Shown here piece by piece: positions 8,901 through 17,206 of a stretch of 36,357 nt of DNA. A program made the translations under genes and the position numbers. The stretch is from an uncultured bacterium. GTDB lineage: Bacteria; Bacteroidota; Bacteroidia; Chitinophagales; Chitinophagaceae. Below the pieces are notes generated by a model. It did no database searches. It saw only the letters and a list, made by a program, of their open reading frames with translations, and was not told where the DNA came from. Location: positions 1-36,357 of the forward strand of contig CAJBPC010000288.1 of the NCBI GenBank assembly GCA_903957405.1. The letters are read 5' to 3'. Within the stretch, counting starts at the first letter, position 1. The number at the start of each line of letters is the position of its first letter.

Positions 8901-10051
8901 GCGTTGGCATCAGCCTTGATGTCCATAGAAATGCTGCCGTCATCAGCGTTTGGGATACTGGCATCGGCATTTCAACCGCCAACGTGCGTAAACTCTTCAC
9001 GAACTATTTCCAGGTCAGCAATGAAAAATCTGAAAATACCGGATATGGCATCGGGCTTGCACTTTCCAGGAGCATCGTAGAACTGCACAACGGAACCATA
9101 GAGGTCGCGAGTACTCTTAAAAAAGAAAACAAAGAAGGATACACGGTCTTCAGGGTTAAGCTACCTATGCAAATAAACTTGAATGAACCAGTTGGCGTAA
9201 TTCAAACGATTCCCTTGGATGATGTCGATAAAACTTCGTTTGCTGACGCTGCCAATGGAAAAGCTTCAAAGCCAGTACTGCTCATTGTAGAAGACAATGA
9301 TGATCTGAGGGAATTCATGAAAGATTCACTTTCCACTGAATTTGACATCTATGAATCTACCGATGGCAAAAAGGGATTATCCTTGGCTCAAGAGCTGATT
9401 CCAACGTTGATCATTTCAGATATCATGATGCCGGAAATGGATGGTCTTGAACTTTGCCGGTGCTTGAAGTCTGATATCAGGACAAGCCACATACCTGTGA
9501 TACTCCTCACGGCAAAATCAACCATCAACGACCAGATCAGTGGCCTGGAGCAGAATGCCGATGCATATGTCACCAAGCCCTTCAATCTAGCGCTTTTGAT
9601 ATCCCAAATCTGGAACCTCATCAATAACAGAAAGCACCTACAGCTTGCATTGAGAAATCGTTACCTCAAACTGAGTGACACACCCGTTGAAGAAGTGATG
9701 AAAGATCTGTTTCTTGAAGAGATTGTTTCACTCATAGAAGGGAATCTTGACAATGCAGCCTTCAGCGTAAGTGTATTGGCTAAACATGCCGCGATGAGCC
9801 AGCCGGTGCTGTATAAAAAAATAAAGGCACTTACAGGCATGTCTGTCAATGATTTCATAAAGTCCATCCGACTCAAAAAAGCATCAGGGCTTCTCCTTAC
9901 AAGAAAACACACCATTTATGAAGTTGCTTACATGGTAGGATTTTCAGATCGGAAATACTTCAGCAAGGAATTTAGAAAGACATTTGGCCTGTCTCCAACA
10001 GCATTTGTGGAACGCGATGCTCCGGCAGATATCGATCCAAAACTTCTCTGA
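5906..10051 (+). CDS. Hybrid two-component system (HTCS): propeller sensor, kinase, receiver and AraC regulator
   Basis: One-protein signalling system that usually senses an oligosaccharide in the periplasm and activates the neighbouring susCD genes. In order: signal/anchor (about 1-44); 14 Reg_prop repeats of the WIGT-x-GLNxFD type (about 45-735), the number that forms the double seven-bladed propeller of HTCS sensors; a Y_Y_Y domain (about 742-822); a transmembrane helix (about 827-847); HisKA with His872 in FFTNISHEIR; HATPase with N-box Asn985/Asn989, DTGIG from 1017 and a GYGIGLAL box; a receiver with acidic VEDNDD and phospho-acceptor Asp1172 (SDIMMPEMDG); and an AraC HTH (about 1280-1370). 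The ATG at 5906 is preferred because GAGG lies 6 bases upstream; the ATG at 5894 is the alternative. Odd: the Pro almost invariant five residues after the H-box His is Arg877 (HEIRTRLTLI). Confidence 0.95.
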   Translation: MITNRFPRMMKTYPHPFLQKTKQTIWTFGIAVAVYLIPHTGSGQDLFFHKLTVEDGLSQNSVLCFAQDRQGYMWIGTSSGLNRFDSRTFKVFKKQQNEPGSLSNDYILSLLNDSRDMLWVGTAGGLNVYDNRTATFAQYMHAEDKPGSLSSNRILSLYEDRKGQIWIGTSKGLNLLSSPGGKNFEKIDLSTASDDPSGGEIRAIREDFRGDIWVSASNGVYRISRNFSEFIIKKFNIGSAGKLQEDLTCTSIEEDEDRNLWFGTIGGGLFLFDESNSSFIAVANASSDKTRLPHDYIRRLKADGNRKLWIGTQEGLSVLDISNRILSSTFQHDPEDKNSLSQNSIYDIFLDRTGNIWTGTYYGGVSMSYAKKTPFKLIQASGKDNGLSNNVVSAIFGYDAKGLWFGSDGGGLNYLDQTSGKFSHYKYNVKNPRSIGSNLVKTIFRDSAGRLWIGTHGGGLNLFDEKSGVFTRFKHVKGKNSISSNDVLNMIEDGDGIIWIGTENNGLNSFDWQKQEFSTYHPDSAGSFHLKASQIKSMIQDDPGNIWLGTENGLFVKQRKSAGFRNYEHKFADGKTYPSSQMVGSLYLDLRQQIWVGTVADGVYLIQPGEDKLLHFTTKDGLPSNNIKGMIEDNSGNIWITTDKGLCKCEPGYKNFVAFNVYDGLPGNDFNPNSFYRHSTGEIYVGGLNGIVHFMPERIEKNNTNSTIVFNALKIGNQVVDAVRFPEVLQTDISHTRGITLNHDQNDFSIDFRLLNYIKPSKNSYTYKLEGFDNDWIISTNGSATYTNLPTGTYRLQVKAANNDGIWAKNIAVMEVRVIPPFWASKGAYFLYCLISACIIYLLIRYFRIRLRYRQEQDLQQYKLDFFTNISHEIRTRLTLIATPLETIQNEDFPNDGARKKIQNIRKHTQKLSTLVSELMDFRKAETGNLQLNCSITDLKLFLSETSQPLGDAAMEKGIRFEISLPQEEVSVLIDKSHFEKVITNLLTNAIKFTGNGGSVGISLDVHRNAAVISVWDTGIGISTANVRKLFTNYFQVSNEKSENTGYGIGLALSRSIVELHNGTIEVASTLKKENKEGYTVFRVKLPMQINLNEPVGVIQTIPLDDVDKTSFADAANGKASKPVLLIVEDNDDLREFMKDSLSTEFDIYESTDGKKGLSLAQELIPTLIISDIMMPEMDGLELCRCLKSDIRTSHIPVILLTAKSTINDQISGLEQNADAYVTKPFNLALLISQIWNLINNRKHLQLALRNRYLKLSDTPVEEVMKDLFLEEIVSLIEGNLDNAAFSVSVLAKHAAMSQPVLYKKIKALTGMSVNDFIKSIRLKKASGLLLTRKHTIYEVAYMVGFSDRKYFSKEFRKTFGLSPTAFVERDAPADIDPKLL

Positions 10052-10102
10052 TGTAGCATGAAGACAAATTCTTTGCTCGTGACACGAACCCATCGGGTGT
10101 GA

Positions 10103-11056
10103 TCAGTCCGGGCGGTTGAATACAGAGGCCCTCGCCTTGGACATTTCACCCAACATGGCAGGCACCAATTGAAAGGGGTCATAAGGAACGCCTTTGGAAG
10201 CTAGCGTTTCAACAGGCAGAAACCCCTTGTAACCGCTCTTTTTTAGGATCTTCATGATCTTTCCATAGTCGGTTTTCCGCTCAGGATTACGACCATGCAA
10301 CTTTTCTTTGACCTGCCAATTGATGGCATAGGGCGCGGTCTTTTCAATATCAACATACGGATCTGCCGTCGTGAAGCTTCCCGTATCGACAATCAAACCT
10401 ACCCCCCTGCTATTGATTTTTTTCAATATGGCAATGCAATCATCCGCATTCTGAAGCATGTCAGCATGGTTCTGGATACCGATCTTAACCCCATACTTCT
10501 CTGCATGGGCGACACATTCAAGAAAGCAGGAAATCATCCATCCGACGACTTCCTCACGTCTATTTTCGTACCCTTTAGGCATGGTCCCGGCAAACAGTCT
10601 CAACACAGGTGCCCCCAGCTTTGCCGCCACCTCGATCCATTCCTTTGCCAATGCCACATCGGCTGCACGCACGACAGGATCGGGTGATGCGAAATTATTC
10701 CGGATGCCCGTACCGCTAATGGCAAGTCCCAATCGCTTTGCCTTTTCACGCACCGCAGTGATGTCCGCATCAGACGGCACCATTGGATAGCAAGGAAAGT
10801 AATATCCGGTAATGTCAATTGCTTCAAGTTGTTGCAATGCACACCAGTCGAGTAGATTTGATATGGTGAATACGGGAAGGCTGTCGCGACTGTTCCGAGC
10901 CATCAGTTGGTCATGGAAAGAAAATGCATTCAGGGAAAATCTGATCCCGTGATTATTTTCCGATGGATTGATATCCTGCCCATGGCTTTTCAAAGGGCAA
11001 TACAAGACCGCGGTGGCCACCAAAACCAATAGGAATTGTCTGCCGGTTTTAAACAT
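10103..11056 (-). CDS. Exported sugar (phosphate) isomerase/epimerase-like TIM-barrel protein
   Basis: Member of the AP-endonuclease-2/xylose-isomerase-like TIM barrel superfamily (PF01261), which uses a divalent metal for keto-aldo isomerisation or C3 epimerisation. Visible strands and candidate metal ligands: IRFSLNAFSFHDQ, LEAIDITGYYFP, IGIQNHADML (the usual Glu before Asn-His is Gln here), GLIVDTGSF and a late PVETL glutamate. Starting at 11056 gives MFKTGRQFLLVLVATAVLYCPLKSHGQ, a signal peptide, so the enzyme is probably periplasmic. The frame extends up to 11173, but that would overlap the sulfatase and precede the signal with a Lys/Arg-rich tail; ATG 11068 is a second option. It follows the sulfatase by about 75 bp on the same strand, so a shared transcript is likely. 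Substrate unknown. Signal-bearing relatives in Bacteroidota include enzymes of 3-keto-glycoside handling, which is one hypothesis. Confidence 0.8.
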   Translation of the reverse strand: MFKTGRQFLLVLVATAVLYCPLKSHGQDINPSENNHGIRFSLNAFSFHDQLMARNSRDSLPVFTISNLLDWCALQQLEAIDITGYYFPCYPMVPSDADITAVREKAKRLGLAISGTGIRNNFASPDPVVRAADVALAKEWIEVAAKLGAPVLRLFAGTMPKGYENRREEVVGWMISCFLECVAHAEKYGVKIGIQNHADMLQNADDCIAILKKINSRGVGLIVDTGSFTTADPYVDIEKTAPYAINWQVKEKLHGRNPERKTDYGKIMKILKKSGYKGFLPVETLASKGVPYDPFQLVPAMLGEMSKARASVFNRPD

Positions 11057-11130
11057 ATGCAAATGCATTGATTGTATGTTATGATGAATTGAAAAAAACG
11101 ATCGTCTTTTCTTTTTTTCAAACAATGACA

Positions 11131-12582
11131 TCATTTTCCTCTGCCTTTTCTGCCTGCAGCCTCCCTTCCCCAATCCGGTTTTGTGATGTCAAGATCATCT
11201 TGCGTCCCCTGCATCTCCTTATGCAACAAACTCGTCATGGCTCTGATGCGATCCTGGTGTGCGCTACTCCCTGATAAGTCGACTGTTTCCCAAGGATCTT
11301 TATGCAGGTTAAAAAGTTGTGTCCTTAGCAATCCGTCAACATTGTATAAAATCAGCTTATAACCGTCTTGTGTCTTGAGGCTTCTGCTCCAGCTTCCATA
11401 GACATTGTAAATATGCGTGCGCATCTGACTCCTGTTATCCGTAAAGACATCCGTATGGCTTTTCCCTTCAACCGTTGCCGGCGGCACTACACCAAGATAT
11501 GCATACAGTGTCGGGGCAATGTCACTCAGATAGATGAAGCCATCATATTTGGAGCCTATGGGAATGCCCGGCCCAGACATGATCATCGGAACACGAATGC
11601 TGTGTTCGTACAGGTTTTGCTTTCCCAGTAAACCATGCTGGCCGACTGCCAAACCGTTGTCGCCGGCGAAGACGATGACGGTATGCTCTTGGAGACCATT
11701 CTTCTCAAGTGTCTGCAGAATCCTGCCTACCTGAGCATCCATCTCGGTGATCATGGCATAATAATTCGCCAGGTCTCCTCGCATGACCTTTTCAGTGAGC
11801 GGTCTCGGAAAAAGCTGCTCATCTCTGACATTCATATCTCCGTTGTCGAAGGGATGTTCCGATCTGAAATTGGGAGGGAGAATGATGGCAGCGGGATCAT
11901 ACTTCTTTGAATATTCCGCAGGTGGGGTTCTCGGGTCATGCGGTGAAGTGAAAGCGACATAACAGAAAAAAGGCTTTTCCTTTGCCACCGCACTATTCAG
12001 GAAGCGTATCGCCCCTTCAGCATAGAGCGTAGTACTGAAGGTGTCGCTGATTCTTTTTCGCGATTCAGGGTAAAGACCTGTCGAATCGAATGCATATACC
12101 GTAGGATGAAATTGTCCGCCATCCTTTTCAAAATGCATGCCCCCGAAAAAAATATCAGCTCCATTGCTGAACATCCTGTGGTGTGATGCTTTGTCACTAT
12201 GCCATTTACCGGCATGGAATGTGGTGTATCCCTGTGTCCTGAGTACTTCAGGAAGACTCACCAGGCTGTCAGGTATGATGGAGCCGTCCCTTGGGAGCCT
12301 GTTGACATACCTACCGGTGAGCAACATCACACGACTTGGGACACATACGGCACCCTGATGTCCACCCATGACATGGGCCTGTGTGAAAAACATGCCTTTT
12401 TTCGCCAGCTTGTCAAGGTTCGGAGTGAGTACCTGAGGGTTGCCTGCTGCGCCCAATGCATGATAACTGTGGTCATCGCTGTACAGGACAAGTACATTCA
12501 ACTTCTTGGCCGGGAAATTGGCTTGTGCCTTGACCGTGCTGATCGACAGAATCAACCCGATGGCTAACATGAACAAATGCAT
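11131..12582 (-). CDS. Exported sulfatase (S1 family, Cys-type)
   Basis: Sulfate-ester hydrolase acting on sulfated sugars or related esters. The start at ATG 12582 yields MHLFMLAIGLILSISTVKAQ, a type I signal peptide; the frame continues 18 codons upstream but without signal character. The catalytic motif CVPSRVMLLTGR is present: the Cys codon at 12343-12345 (residue 80) is the formylglycine precursor, so an anaerobic or FGE-type maturase is needed from elsewhere. Metal and sulfate ligands are recognisable: the N-terminal YSDDH pair, the later FAGDNG, and GKQNLYEHSIRVPMIMSGPG. At 483 residues it is normal for S1 arylsulfatases. The GGHQGAVCVPSR context resembles the choline-sulfatase/N-sulfoglucosamine-like side of the family, but the subfamily cannot be fixed by eye. 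It is followed by the isomerase gene and separated from the thioredoxin gene upstream by 277 bp, so it may have its own promoter. Confidence 0.93.
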   Translation of the reverse strand: MHLFMLAIGLILSISTVKAQANFPAKKLNVLVLYSDDHSYHALGAAGNPQVLTPNLDKLAKKGMFFTQAHVMGGHQGAVCVPSRVMLLTGRYVNRLPRDGSIIPDSLVSLPEVLRTQGYTTFHAGKWHSDKASHHRMFSNGADIFFGGMHFEKDGGQFHPTVYAFDSTGLYPESRKRISDTFSTTLYAEGAIRFLNSAVAKEKPFFCYVAFTSPHDPRTPPAEYSKKYDPAAIILPPNFRSEHPFDNGDMNVRDEQLFPRPLTEKVMRGDLANYYAMITEMDAQVGRILQTLEKNGLQEHTVIVFAGDNGLAVGQHGLLGKQNLYEHSIRVPMIMSGPGIPIGSKYDGFIYLSDIAPTLYAYLGVVPPATVEGKSHTDVFTDNRSQMRTHIYNVYGSWSRSLKTQDGYKLILYNVDGLLRTQLFNLHKDPWETVDLSGSSAHQDRIRAMTSLLHKEMQGTQDDLDITKPDWGREAAGRKGRGK

Positions 12583-12859
12583 ATGACTAATTTCCTTGAA
12601 TATACGGAAGATACATTTTATGCCTTGACACAGCATGGATAAATGCGTGCATGACAGAAAGAATCAGACAATATTTCATTTGCATGTCCAGACATTTTGA
12701 GTCTTTGTGCTGTTCGACAGATGACGCGAAATGCCATTCAAATGACGGCAATATTATCAACGGATGCGGCCCCGAAAAGACAGCAACATTGAAACATGCA
12801 AATCCCCTTTAACAAGATCCTAAACCCTATTGTATGGAGCAGTTTGTATGAAAAGATCC
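12583..12859. promoter_or_regulatory. Intergenic region upstream of the sulfatase gene
   Basis: Noncoding stretch of 277 bp between the TlpA-like gene and the sulfatase, both on minus. No convincing terminator or TAnnTTTG box was found. On the minus strand it carries TTGTCTGATTC (revcomp of 12661-12671), about 80-90 bp before the sulfatase ATG. Its TGTCTGAT core also occurs about 120 bp before the upstream susC start (near 20616-20624). This may mark a shared control site; evidence is thin. Confidence 0.3.
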
Positions 12860-14011
12860 TTATTTCAAGAGATCATCCAATCGTGCATAAAATCCATCAT
12901 CCTCGCCTACAAATCGATCGAGGATCTTCCCTTGTGGGTCTACAATGATCTTGGTAGGATACCCGGCGACATTGTATTTAAGCACATGATCATCCTTGGA
13001 GGCATTCAGGACGTGGTGCCAAGCAAAACCCTGGTTATCGTTCAAGAATTTTTTCCATCTTTCTCCGCGGTCGGATTCCTTTGCCACACCGACAATCTCC
13101 AACTTCCCCTTGTATTTTTCGAGATACTCCTTCATCCTAGGCATCCCCTTGATGCATGGGACACACCAGGTACCCCAGAAATCTATGACGACATATTTTC
13201 CTTTCAACGATGCAAGCGAAAATGGTCTTCCGTCAGGGGTATTCATGGATTCGATCATGGGGGCTTGATCACCTTTTCGGGTGGTTAGGATTCCCTTAAC
13301 ACGGGCATCAACCTCCTTGTAGTAGGTGATGTCGCTCAAACCGGTATCGAACTTCCTGAAGACATCTATCGCATCTTCGTGACTGATCTGCGAGCGGATC
13401 ATCATATCTGACAGAAGCCATGCAGCGGCCGCAGAAGAAGGATTATTCCGGAGGAATTCCATCTTGATCCCTACAACCTGCTTATCCATTGCCTCGATCG
13501 AGTCCTTCATGGCTCGGATCACGACAGAATCCGTTACAAGCTTGTTTGCGATGCGCACGTTCATATTCACTGCACGATTGGTCAACGGATTGATGGAGCG
13601 GTTCAAGGATGCCAGATCGTTATTTGCAGGATCGCCTGCCGGATAGGCATGCACGAAATCTGTGACTTCTCCTGATACCTTGATCTTCGCTCCAGGGTAG
13701 ATGAACAACTGCAGTAGCGATGACTTGACCGGATAATATCCGTTACCGACACGTTTGACTATTTTTTCAACTCCAGGCGATATGATCAAGTAAGAGAAAT
13801 TGTCCGTCTTTGAGGAAAAAGAAAATGAACCGTTTTCCAAAGTGATGCTATCCCTTCGAAACCCACTTGGGCTTTTTTCATCAGGAATATTGAGGAACAT
13901 CACCTTGCTGTCAAGTCCTTCGATCTTACCGCTGATCGAAAAGTCGACTGACTGCGCCTGTGACATGGATATGGAAACGACCGATAATGCAGACAGGATG
14001 ACGTTTTTCAT
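12860..14011 (-). CDS. TlpA-family thioredoxin-like protein with DUF4369-type N-terminus
   Basis: Exported thiol-disulfide oxidoreductase-like protein of 383 residues. A signal peptide (MKNVILSALSVVSISMSQAQ) is followed by a beta-rich DUF4369-like domain (FSISGKIEGLDSKVMFLNI... to about 125), a helical linker, and a C-terminal AhpC/TSA-thioredoxin fold. The active site is WGTWCVPC with Cys283 and Cys286. The cis-Pro loop is AGYPTKIIVDPQGKI, and IVGVAKESDRGERWKKF matches the insert of resA/TlpA-like proteins. CVPC suggests a reducing role on exported protein thiols. It lies 42 bp downstream of a second TlpA-type gene in the susCD operon, so these proteins probably act on the cargo or components of that SusCD system. 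The natural substrate is unknown. Confidence 0.92.
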   Translation of the reverse strand: MKNVILSALSVVSISMSQAQSVDFSISGKIEGLDSKVMFLNIPDEKSPSGFRRDSITLENGSFSFSSKTDNFSYLIISPGVEKIVKRVGNGYYPVKSSLLQLFIYPGAKIKVSGEVTDFVHAYPAGDPANNDLASLNRSINPLTNRAVNMNVRIANKLVTDSVVIRAMKDSIEAMDKQVVGIKMEFLRNNPSSAAAAWLLSDMMIRSQISHEDAIDVFRKFDTGLSDITYYKEVDARVKGILTTRKGDQAPMIESMNTPDGRPFSLASLKGKYVVIDFWGTWCVPCIKGMPRMKEYLEKYKGKLEIVGVAKESDRGERWKKFLNDNQGFAWHHVLNASKDDHVLKYNVAGYPTKIIVDPQGKILDRFVGEDDGFYARLDDLLK

Positions 14012-14053
14012 GGTTATTATGCTGTTGATTTGTGAAATTTTACAAAAAGGAAG

Positions 14054-15592
14054 TTAAAGAAGGGATCGTATCATCAACTCCAACGTGCGTTCATTATCCT
14101 GAGTGGTTCGGAAATTCGCGTACACGATATTACCTTCCTTATCCAACAGGAAATTCGTCGGTTCTCCCCTAACGCCATAGTTGTCCTTTGCCCAATCACT
14201 GGTAGCCCGGAGTGGGGTGAAACTGTATTTTGTACCCTTCAAAAACGGTAGGACATAATCATCCTGCGAAGGGAAAACATTTATCCCGAGATAAGCGAAT
14301 GATGTATCCTTGAATTTTCCAGCCACATTTTCAAAATGCGGGAATTCAGCCCTGCAGGGACCGCAGCCGGGGAACCAGAATGTGATCAGCACGGCCTTAC
14401 CTTTGAAATCAGAAAGTTTTGCATGGGCACTTGAAGTGTACAGACCCAGGTCGAAGGGGTAAGCCGGTTTTGAATTTTTCTTACGGATCGCATTGATCTC
14501 ATCCGAGATCTGTGCGTCGGTTTTTCCGATCTTTCGACCGTAGAAAAATGCCGATTCGCCCAGTTCGTCTGTAGGGGCTTTTGCCTGCAGTTCCACGAGT
14601 GATTGATATCCCAATGCCGTCTGTCCCGATTTGTCTGCAAGTGACGCTTCCAAAATGGGTATGCGGGAAAGTTGAGCTGATGACCTGAGCTTTTTGAGAC
14701 GGACAACGGAATCGTATGCCTGTTGGTATTTGCCAGCCTTTATCAGGGAGGCGGTCACGGCTAGCCCGTTCGCCAATACAACCTTTTCCTGCCAACCCGA
14801 TTGGGTCGACATTTCGCGGGCAAGATTGCCAGCCTTTTCATTCTGCTCATTGTTGAGGTAGGCATTGAACAGTAGGCTCATTCCGCTAGCGGACCAGTTG
14901 AATTTGGACGGGGCATACCGTTTCTTGAGATCCTCAAGGATGTTGATTTTCCCCGATGGGTCTTTGACATTATACCCCAGCCAGTAGAGACCCTGTGCAC
15001 CGCGTTCATGTGCAGGAAATCTATCAGCAAGTATATAGATCAAATTCTTGAAATGTGCCATGTCTTTATCATCAAAATACATGGCATAATAAAAGGCGTA
15101 GGAGGGATTGCTGCTGTCTGCCAACGATGCCATCCGCATGTACTCCATACCCTGTTCCTGGTTTCCCCAACGCTCGGCATCGATCGAAAGTTTCAGGTAT
15201 GCTTCAGCGTTAGTAGGATCCAGGGCGACGGTCGTTTTTAGATAGGAAGTGGCCTTTGGACTTTCGTTCTCGTAATACGCGGTACCGACGGCATAATGCA
15301 CGGTGGCATTCCGCGGAAATTTCCGAATCCACTGATCATACTGGCTGCGCATGGCTGATTCTGTGCTGTCATACCTGGATTTATACCTCTCGGCATACCA
15401 GTAAAGATTGGATTCCCAACCGATGGACCGAATGTACTCGTGGTGGAAGGCGAGGCTGTCGGGTTCTTGGCCGACCTTTTCAATCCAATAACGAACGCTG
15501 TCCTTGTTGATGACACGCAGCGGCTTGGCGACCTGAGCTCCGGCGTCAAATGCATACAGGAAAAAAATAATGGCAAGCAATCTCCCGATCAT
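14054..15592 (-). CDS. TlpA-family thioredoxin with N-terminal TPR-like domain
   Basis: Exported 512-residue protein. The signal is MIGRLLAIIFFLYAFDAGAQ. Residues about 30-370 are helical with TPR-like spacing (for example ATVHYAVGTAYYENESPKATSYLKTTVALDPTNAEAYLKL). Residues about 375-512 form a thioredoxin-like domain with active site FPGCGPC (Cys410, Cys413) and cis-Pro478 in RGEPTNFLLDKEG. CGPC is the thioredoxin/TlpA reductant-type dipeptide, distinct from the CVPC of its two relatives here. It starts 37 bp after the susD stop and is followed 42 bp later by the next TlpA gene, so it belongs to the susCD operon. The TPR part probably docks a protein partner; which one is unknown. Confidence 0.9.
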   Translation of the reverse strand: MIGRLLAIIFFLYAFDAGAQVAKPLRVINKDSVRYWIEKVGQEPDSLAFHHEYIRSIGWESNLYWYAERYKSRYDSTESAMRSQYDQWIRKFPRNATVHYAVGTAYYENESPKATSYLKTTVALDPTNAEAYLKLSIDAERWGNQEQGMEYMRMASLADSSNPSYAFYYAMYFDDKDMAHFKNLIYILADRFPAHERGAQGLYWLGYNVKDPSGKINILEDLKKRYAPSKFNWSASGMSLLFNAYLNNEQNEKAGNLAREMSTQSGWQEKVVLANGLAVTASLIKAGKYQQAYDSVVRLKKLRSSAQLSRIPILEASLADKSGQTALGYQSLVELQAKAPTDELGESAFFYGRKIGKTDAQISDEINAIRKKNSKPAYPFDLGLYTSSAHAKLSDFKGKAVLITFWFPGCGPCRAEFPHFENVAGKFKDTSFAYLGINVFPSQDDYVLPFLKGTKYSFTPLRATSDWAKDNYGVRGEPTNFLLDKEGNIVYANFRTTQDNERTLELMIRSLL

Positions 15593-15629
15593 GGAAAAAA
15601 TTTATATGTTAGATTCTCAGGCTGTCAGA

Positions 15630-17180
15630 TCAATATTTATTCTGCTCCAACTGACCCTGACTGGAGAGGATATCCGCGTAAGGCAAAGGCAGCGCATACT
15701 TCCTGGAATTCGTCGGTATGGTGATGGTTTGAACGGGTGAGCTGGTGACTGCACCGGTGAGGTTTACAGGATAGAAGGTTTTTGTGATCACGACATCATC
15801 AGAAGGATCTGCGTTCGAGTTGAAACGACGGATATCGAACCACCTTGCATGAAAGGGCATCTCACGTCTTCTCTCCTGCAGTACCTTGGCCACGGCCTCT
15901 GCCTGGCTCGCTGCCGTAAGTGTGACCCACGGACCCGGCTTCATCCTTTTTGCCCTGAGGGTGTTGATAGCGGTCATTGCCCCTGCAGCATTACCGGTCC
16001 GCGCGAGGCATTCCGCCCTGATGAGGAACATCTCGGCCGTAGTAGGCCCGGAAGGAAGCCTGTCCTTGAAGAAATGAATGTACCCCGGATAGCTGAATGC
16101 GGGACTGGCGTTCATGCCTCTGTCATAGGAGTATCCTTCTACCATGTGGTATTCATATCGCAGGTCATTCGTCTGATCATACAGATTCAGCAGGTCCTGA
16201 CTCGGGATATACCACCAGGATCCGTAATTAAGCATCCTGAAATAGAGGAATTCCTTCCAGCCGACCATATCCGTCAGATCGATCTGATTATTATGGGTAT
16301 AAGGATATCTCACGGTGAATGTCGATGCATTGGGTGTACCTGCATTGATGGATACGCTTTGGTTGTTTCCGTATCGCATGTCGGTGCTGAGGTTGTAATC
16401 GTTCAGCACATTATACTCGGCCAAGGCAAGGTCTGCGTACTTCAACGCGTCACCGTACTTATTCCTGGAGAGGTAATATCTGGCGGCAAAACCATTTGCC
16501 GCAGCGGTACTGGAACGCCAGTGTTGGGCCTTCCCCGCTACTACCAGTGGCTTGTTGATCTTCAATGCCTCGATGAGATCCGCCTCAATGAACTTATGGG
16601 TCTCTTCGATGGATTGACGTTTCAGATCTTCCTGGAAGCTGGGAGATCTTTTGATGGGTAAGCCGGGTTCTTTCTTGTTGGCTTCTGTGTAAGGAAGGCA
16701 GTAGGTCTCAGCCATCTGCCAATAGGCATAAGCCCGGATGAGGTATGCATCTGCTTTTATGCGCTGCTTTTCAGCATCTGTACCAACCACCTTGTCAACA
16801 TTGCCGAGGATGGCGTTGGCATAAAAAACATCCCTCCATTCACCCGAAGAGCTGCCCCAGAGAAGATCACCTGATGTGGCGGTGGGTATGTTCTCCGTGT
16901 CCCAAAATGCATGCAAGAGGTTTGCAACGAAATTGTTTGTTGCAGGACGGGCATCATAGATCGCTTTGGTCAGACCATAGTCATCCGTATGAAGGAAAGA
17001 AGGATTCTGATCCGCGTAATATATGGAATAGTTCTCCAGCAGGGCATTCAGCTGGTCCACCGTTTCCACAGGCAATGATGAGTTCTTGCTGGGGCGTGCA
17101 TCAAGGAATTTCTCGCAGGATGAAAGGGTTGCCAACAGCGGCAAAATAGCAAGGTATCTGAGATTTTTTAATAAGATCAT
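15630..17180 (-). CDS. SusD/RagB-family outer membrane lipoprotein (second locus)
   Basis: Substrate-capping lipoprotein of the second SusCD pair. The start at ATG 17180 (or three codons upstream at 17189) leaves a signal ending LLATLSSC, a lipobox, then EKFLDARPSKNSSLPVETVDQLNALLENYS, the usual SusD opening. Further marks are IKADAYLIRAYAYWQMAETYCLPY, AEMFLIRAECLARTGNAAGAMTAINTLRAKRM and VLQERRREMPFHARWFDIRRFN. At about 516 residues it is a little shorter than the first SusD. The distance to susC is 27 bp, or 18 with the earlier start. Sequence divergence from the first SusD implies a different ligand. The thioredoxin genes downstream, instead of glycoside hydrolases, argue that the ligand may not be a simple glycan. 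Confidence 0.94.
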   Translation of the reverse strand: MILLKNLRYLAILPLLATLSSCEKFLDARPSKNSSLPVETVDQLNALLENYSIYYADQNPSFLHTDDYGLTKAIYDARPATNNFVANLLHAFWDTENIPTATSGDLLWGSSSGEWRDVFYANAILGNVDKVVGTDAEKQRIKADAYLIRAYAYWQMAETYCLPYTEANKKEPGLPIKRSPSFQEDLKRQSIEETHKFIEADLIEALKINKPLVVAGKAQHWRSSTAAANGFAARYYLSRNKYGDALKYADLALAEYNVLNDYNLSTDMRYGNNQSVSINAGTPNASTFTVRYPYTHNNQIDLTDMVGWKEFLYFRMLNYGSWWYIPSQDLLNLYDQTNDLRYEYHMVEGYSYDRGMNASPAFSYPGYIHFFKDRLPSGPTTAEMFLIRAECLARTGNAAGAMTAINTLRAKRMKPGPWVTLTAASQAEAVAKVLQERRREMPFHARWFDIRRFNSNADPSDDVVITKTFYPVNLTGAVTSSPVQTITIPTNSRKYALPLPYADILSSQGQLEQNKY

Positions 17181-17206
17181 CTTTATCATGATGCTTTTTT
17201 TTACGA

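Noticed and set aside
10052..10102. Terminator between the convergent HTCS and isomerase genes
   Set aside because: Only a weak ACCC/GGGT hairpin without a U-run is visible, so it was not listed.
11057..11173. N-terminal extension of the isomerase up to 11173
   Set aside because: It would overlap the sulfatase 3' end and place a Lys/Arg-rich tail ahead of the signal peptide.
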